Positions 60,028 through 64,000 of a stretch of DNA of 64,000 nt are shown here, piece after piece. How positions within the stretch are numbered: position 1 is the first letter of the stretch; each line of letters opens with the position of its first letter. This DNA is from Marinobacter salsuginis (lineage in GTDB: Bacteria > Pseudomonadota > Gammaproteobacteria > Pseudomonadales > Oleiphilaceae), in assembly GCF_009617755.1 (NCBI RefSeq), contig NZ_BGZH01000003.1, positions 310,001 through 374,000 on the forward strand, read 5' to 3'. The position numbers and the translations under genes were made by a program. The notes below the pieces were generated by a model. That model saw only the letters and a list, made by a program, of their open reading frames with translations. It searched no databases and was not told the origin of the DNA.

Positions 60028-62090
60028 GGTTCATGCGCCTGAGATGCTTCTGCACTGGCCGCCAGGGTTCGAACCCGTTCAAAGTCCTCCTCGGTGAACA
60101 CACCGTTCACCCCGGAGATGGCGGCCAGTTTCATGCCATGTTTCAGGCCGAGCTTGTAAATCTCCCGCACTTTCTCCCATTCGATGTTTCGGCCCAGGGT
60201 GAAGTTCTCGAAACGCGCCTCAAGGGCCAGCACAATGGTTTCCGCCAGGCAGGCATAGGCAATACCTTTGGGCAAGCCGATGTCTTTCATGTGTACGTCG
60301 CCCGGTAGCTGTATTTCGCCGGATTCGATCACCAGCACATCCGGACGCTTTGCCACGTCTTCTGCCGGAATATCCAGGGGGCGCGCTACGTCGGTGATCA
60401 CACAACCCGGCTTCACTTTCATGATGTCGAGAATGCGTTTGCCGGCTCCGGAGGTGGCAGTGACGATCATGTCCATGTCCGCCAGATCGCGTTCGGCCGA
60501 ACCGGCAACATGCACGATGGCCCCGGGCGTTTCCTGTTCGATGCTTTCCTTGAGCGCCAGGAGTTTCGCCGGCTCCGGTGCCGCTAGGTAGACCTCATCC
60601 ACTGCCTTGGCCAGCAATCGTGCACAGACGGAGCCGATGGCACCTGTAGCACCCACCACCATCGCCTTGCCGGCGGCCTTGCCGCTGGCGCCGATACTTA
60701 CCCGCCCTATTTTCTTCATGGCATCATGGGCCGCCCAAAGCGCACCGGAGGCACTGTAGCTGTTACCGGTTGTGATCGGCAGCGGTGCCCGCTTGGCCAC
60801 CGTAATACCTGCATCCCCCACTACCTTGGTGAACGCCCCCAGGCCCATGATCTGGGCCCCGAGTTTCTTGGCCAGCTTTGCGGCCTGCAACAGCCGGGCG
60901 TAGGTAAATTCCGGCCCGTGGGCCATGATTTCCCGGGGGGTGCCACCCACGGTAATCAGCCAGCCCTCTACCTCATCGCCATTCGGTGACCGGATTCCGG
61001 ACACCTTCGAATAAATAAACGGTGGTGAATAGGCGATGGCCTTTTCCACCAGGTTCATCACCACAGGAGGGGAAACATTGGCAACCCAATCCAGCGGCGG
61101 CGTCTTGGTGAGGTATTGCTGGGAAAGCGGATGAATAACAAACGCAAACCGGTTCACCCGACGGTAGCCATCCGGATACAGGATTCGCGGCTCAATACCG
61201 AGACTCTGGATAACATCCAGATAATCGTCCGGTCCCAGCTGATCCGGTGTTCTGGAGAGCGCGGCGCTGATCATCGCCTCCATCACATTCACGCCCAGGG
61301 GTCGGCCTTCCAGCCATGGACTGTAGTCAACGACCATGGCAACCCGGCGGGACCTCATCCAGTCGAGCGCCGAGTCAGTAACCCGCGAAGTTATGATGGT
61401 CTTGCCATCCAGCTCTTTCTGCGTGAAATGCTCCAGGTCTCCGATGGCGCCTACGATCACGTGGGAATCGGCCACGGCATGGTGCAATGAGCCTTTAACG
61501 AGGTTTTCACCCAGACGATATAAGGGTGTGTGAAGAATGGTTTCTACCGCTTTCACGGCTGCTGGCCTGAACATGATCGGAGCCGTCAGCGAGGTGTAGG
61601 TTTCCAGTTGCTTCAGGGAAGTCAGCAGCCTGGGCACCCCGAAATCCGTGTACGGGTCGGCAAAGAAAAGGTTGTCGGTGTGTTCCGAGAGGGACCGGGC
61701 AATTCGATAACCGGCCTGCCCATTCATAAACAGCACACGGGCGTTGTCGAAAAAATGCCCCAGTTCGGATTGGGTGTGGCGGACGGCCCATTCCTGCAGG
61801 ATCGCCCTCAGGCCCGCACCGGTGGTCACGGGCTTGTCAGGCACACAGGCCTCCAGGCGAGCGGTATCGGGGTGTTCAAGCTGCTCCCGACCCACCTCAT
61901 AGTGATCGTGGACCATACTCAGACCAATGGCGTCGGCCTGCGTGTGTACCGACTCAAGAACCGCTTCGGCACGGGAAAGGTCGCCGTCTGTGCCAATTCG
62001 AATAATCCGGAATGGCTGGCCGAGGAAGGAGGTCTCCAGATCGTAATCGTATTCGGAAGATCCCAGGCTGACACTGACAACGGTTTTCAT
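59997..62090 (-). CDS. Dehydrogenase with acyl-ACP reductase-like C-terminal half
   Basis: A 697-residue protein. The C-terminal half (about residues 320-660) resembles cyanobacterial acyl-ACP reductase (AAR): GLGAFTKVVGDAGI, TTGNSYSASG, a Rossmann site VVGATGAIGSVCA (479-490), and YACLAET with a cysteine (614) in the place of the AAR catalytic Cys, then FENFTLGRNIEWEKV. The N-terminal ~310 residues are not recognised. It may reduce an acyl thioester to aldehyde or play another reductase role. Overlap of 31 bp with the CDGSH fusion gene suggests convergent regulation; both could work on a shared redox chain. Confidence 0.78.
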   Translation of the reverse strand: MKTVVSVSLGSSEYDYDLETSFLGQPFRIIRIGTDGDLSRAEAVLESVHTQADAIGLSMVHDHYEVGREQLEHPDTARLEACVPDKPVTTGAGLRAILQEWAVRHTQSELGHFFDNARVLFMNGQAGYRIARSLSEHTDNLFFADPYTDFGVPRLLTSLKQLETYTSLTAPIMFRPAAVKAVETILHTPLYRLGENLVKGSLHHAVADSHVIVGAIGDLEHFTQKELDGKTIITSRVTDSALDWMRSRRVAMVVDYSPWLEGRPLGVNVMEAMISAALSRTPDQLGPDDYLDVIQSLGIEPRILYPDGYRRVNRFAFVIHPLSQQYLTKTPPLDWVANVSPPVVMNLVEKAIAYSPPFIYSKVSGIRSPNGDEVEGWLITVGGTPREIMAHGPEFTYARLLQAAKLAKKLGAQIMGLGAFTKVVGDAGITVAKRAPLPITTGNSYSASGALWAAHDAMKKIGRVSIGASGKAAGKAMVVGATGAIGSVCARLLAKAVDEVYLAAPEPAKLLALKESIEQETPGAIVHVAGSAERDLADMDMIVTATSGAGKRILDIMKVKPGCVITDVARPLDIPAEDVAKRPDVLVIESGEIQLPGDVHMKDIGLPKGIAYACLAETIVLALEARFENFTLGRNIEWEKVREIYKLGLKHGMKLAAISGVNGVFTEEDFERVRTLAASAEASQAHEPQAEGSSTPA

Positions 62091-62251
62091 ATTCAGGCTT
62101 CCCTTTTCCCTGTTGTTATTGTTGAAGCATAAATCACAGTGCAGGCTTCTGCCTTAGCCCAGATCAAATTCCACACACCTATTCAACGTCTACAATAAGG
62201 TAGCGGGCCGAACGACCAATCAGACCTTCAAGGATTAATCAGGAGCTCACT

Positions 62252-63265
62252 ATGACCACTCAGGAAGAACTCAGCACGACCATCCGGGATCTGGTTCAGC
62301 CAGGCAAGGGAATCCTCGCGGCGGATGAAAGCCACCCCACCATTGCCAAGCGCTTCAAAGCCGTTGGCGTGGAGTCGAGCGAGGATATGCGGCGGGAATA
62401 TCGGAGCCTCATTTTTTCGGCTTCCGGGCTCGGGGAATTCATCAGTGGGGTCATCCTGTTTGAAGAGACACTCGGCCAGCAGAGCCTCGATAATGTGCCC
62501 ATGCCGAAGCTTCTGGCCAGCAAGGCCATAGTGCCAGGTATCAAGGTCGACAAGGGTAAAGGCCCTCTCGTGAATGCCCCCGGTGATGAAATCACCTTTG
62601 GTCTGGATGGCCTGGACGACCGCCTGGAAATCTACAAGAACCAGGGGGCACGGTTTGCCAAGTGGCGGGATGTGTTCCACATCTCAGACACCCTGCCCTC
62701 GCGGCAGGCGATCGAGGCGAATGCCGAGGTTCTCGCCCGTTACGCGGCTATCTGCCAGTCCCTGGGTATTGTGCCTATCGTCGAGCCGGAAGTGCTGATT
62801 GATGGCAATCACAGCATTGATCGCTGCGCGGAAGTGAGCGAAGCGGTCATTCGCGAGGTTTTCCGAGCCCTTTACCGGCATAAAGTTCAGCTGGAACAGA
62901 TGATCCTGAAGCCCAGCATGGTGACTCCGGGCAAGGAGAATCCAAAGGCCTCGCCTGAAGAAGTGGCGACAGCAACACTTGCTGTCTTTCGAAGAGCGGT
63001 ACCGGCTGCGGTTCCGGGCATCTTCTTCCTGTCGGGCGGGCAAACTCCTGAAGAGGCCACTATCAACCTGAATGCCATGAACAGCATGGGTCCTCAGCCC
63101 TGGGAGCTCAGCTTTTCCTATGGACGTGCGCTTCAGGAGCCGGCCCAGAAAGCCTGGGCCGGTAATCTGGAGAATGGCCCCGAAGCCCAGGCGGCGATAC
63201 TCAAGCGCGCTCGCCTGAACGGCGCGGCGCGCTCAGGCAACTACCAGCCGGAGATGGAGAACTGA
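62252..63265 (+). CDS. Class I fructose-bisphosphate aldolase
   Basis: A 337-residue class I (Schiff-base) aldolase: KGILAADESHPTIAKRF near the start, FGLDGLDDRLEIY and the Schiff-base lysine in ILKPSMVTPG (Lys220). It cleaves or forms fructose-1,6-bisphosphate in glycolysis/gluconeogenesis. It is more commonly seen in eukaryotes, but occurs in many proteobacteria. ATG at 62252 follows AGGAGC. Confidence 0.92.
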   Translation: MTTQEELSTTIRDLVQPGKGILAADESHPTIAKRFKAVGVESSEDMRREYRSLIFSASGLGEFISGVILFEETLGQQSLDNVPMPKLLASKAIVPGIKVDKGKGPLVNAPGDEITFGLDGLDDRLEIYKNQGARFAKWRDVFHISDTLPSRQAIEANAEVLARYAAICQSLGIVPIVEPEVLIDGNHSIDRCAEVSEAVIREVFRALYRHKVQLEQMILKPSMVTPGKENPKASPEEVATATLAVFRRAVPAAVPGIFFLSGGQTPEEATINLNAMNSMGPQPWELSFSYGRALQEPAQKAWAGNLENGPEAQAAILKRARLNGAARSGNYQPEMEN

Positions 63266-63284
63266 TCGGCTGCCGCGTTGATCA

Positions 63285-64000
63285 TCAATTACAGCCGGAA
63301 ATACAGCTTGCCATGCTGTTGAACGCCATGGTGCGGCCACTGAGCGGAACATGGACCGGCACGTTCACGGAATCCCGGAACAACGCCGTGCGCGTGCCGT
63401 CCTGAACCTTGCCGCCGGAGGTGGCCGGCTCGTTGGCATGGGAGGCAATGACGGCCTTCGGTTGCACCAGATCGTTGATCACATAGGCGGCCTGCTTGGG
63501 TCCGGTGGTGAACGTATTTCCTATGTTCATCACCGCAAGCCCCGCACCATAGTGATCTCTCACAACCAGCTGCTGCTCAGCGGTAATACCGGTATCACCT
63601 GACAGGTAAACGACCAGGCCATTCGAAAACTTCAACACGTAGCCCGTTGGTGGTCCAACACTGGCACCCACACCGGCAGCTGCCAGGTATTCCGCCAATG
63701 GACCGGTCAGGAAGGAAGGCGAAACGCCGTTGCTGTGAACCGCAGGCACCGTGGTGATTGCCACTCCGCCAACCTCACGTTCGCCCCCAAAACGCACCAG
63801 CATGGAGTTGGCGGGATCACCGCCAGCGTCCTTGAGCTTGGCGGCAAAAAAGGCAGGCATTTCACTGCCTGTCACGATCTTTGCGTTGTGTTTCACTGCA
63901 ATATCGACGGTGTTGGATTGTGGCAGCGTTGAAACACCGGTGTCCGGGGACCCGCAGGTGCCCTGGTTTGTCTTGCTGATTCGTTGGTCACCCACGTGGT
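63285..64000 (-). CDS. Metallo-beta-lactamase-fold hydrolase, 5' truncated by window edge
   Basis: The minus-strand frame remains open to the window end, so the N terminus lies beyond 64000; about 238 codons are visible. The partial sequence starts just after a DH-x-x-D-type motif (the HVGDQ at the edge fits the HxHxDH signature that would lie upstream). Later segments are VYLSGDTGI, with the metal-binding Asp, and AVIASHANEP, with the last His, as in MBL-fold proteins of the UPF0173-like group. Metal-dependent hydrolase, substrate unknown. A -SCISGCN cysteine tail is present. Confidence 0.78.
   Translation of the reverse strand, partial: HVGDQRISKTNQGTCGSPDTGVSTLPQSNTVDIAVKHNAKIVTGSEMPAFFAAKLKDAGGDPANSMLVRFGGEREVGGVAITTVPAVHSNGVSPSFLTGPLAEYLAAAGVGASVGPPTGYVLKFSNGLVVYLSGDTGITAEQQLVVRDHYGAGLAVMNIGNTFTTGPKQAAYVINDLVQPKAVIASHANEPATSGGKVQDGTRTALFRDSVNVPVHVPLSGRTMAFNSMASCISGCN

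Noticed and set aside
59997..62090. Cyanobacterial-type alkane synthesis locus
   Set aside because: The AAR-like half is present but no aldehyde-deformylating oxygenase gene lies in the window.
1..64000. CRISPR array, tRNA, rRNA or IS element
   Set aside because: No repeated spacer structure, tRNA-like cloverleaf, rRNA segment or transposase sequence was recognised on either strand.

Overview
The window looks like chromosomal DNA of a marine gammaproteobacterium, most likely Marinobacter or a close relative. This rests on moderately high GC, a two-polypeptide class II ribonucleotide reductase (nrdJa/nrdJb) as in Pseudomonas, Fe(III) and siderophore uptake genes, and the overall gene repertoire. 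The genus is an inference from gene content; no rRNA or marker search was possible. No rRNA, tRNA, CRISPR, complete IS element or phage was found.

Layout. 0-3.6 kb: two lipoproteins, a DUF3391/HD-GYP protein with a degenerate active site, and a PilZ protein. 3.7-6.6 kb: ferric-iron binding protein and fused permease with no ATPase beside them. 6.6-8.9 kb: a hotdog thioesterase and a long-chain acyl-CoA synthetase. 9.1-11.9 kb: a TrpX-type ABC importer. 11.9-16.1 kb: a secreted DUF6160-like protein and nrdJab, preceded by a tandem pair of NrdR-box-like sites. 16.2-17.9 kb: a small low-GC gene-cassette region with an integron attC-like site and no integrase. 17.9-29.2 kb: a dense run of small, mostly monocistronic metabolic and detoxification genes (azoreductase/LysR pair with a perfect palindromic operator, two nucleoside deaminases, two GFA-fold proteins, GST, thioesterase, GNAT, two serine hydrolases, SDR). 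29.2-32.2 kb: a polar amino-acid ABC importer. 32.5-35.8 kb: a LolD/YbbA-type ATPase with a large FtsX-like permease. 35.9-39.8 kb: a class III CoA-transferase and two convergent HDAC-family deacetylases. 40.0-46.3 kb: an unrecognised membrane protein, a Tag-like glycosylase, a Fur-box-preceded TonB receptor, pirin, and a CaCA exchanger. 46.3-49.6 kb: a four-gene LytS/LytTR operon with a MipA-type outer-membrane protein. 49.8-54.1 kb: racemase, CPA antiporter, OsmC-YcaO fusion. 54.1-58.4 kb: an ECF sigma/anti-sigma module with a secreted protease, a secreted Ala-rich protein and an outer-membrane barrel. 58.5-64 kb: a CDGSH-glutamate synthase-like fusion, an acyl-ACP-reductase-like dehydrogenase, a class I aldolase, and a truncated metallo-beta-lactamase-fold protein.

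Best candidate for an undescribed system: the 54.1-58.4 kb module. Three promoters (54095-54119 plus, 57048-57072 minus, 57082-57106 plus) share GGAAT at -35 and CGT(C/T) at -10 with identical spacing. They sit in front of the Ala-rich protein/barrel pair, the S8 protease and the sigma/anti-sigma genes. This predicts a self-contained, autoregulated cell-envelope regulon. Other notable items are the integrase-less attC cassette region, the AAR-like 697-residue dehydrogenase converging on the CDGSH fusion, the LytSR/MipA operon, the in-frame 37-codon open extension after the amber stop of pirin, and a Tag-like protein that lacks the family's zinc ligands.
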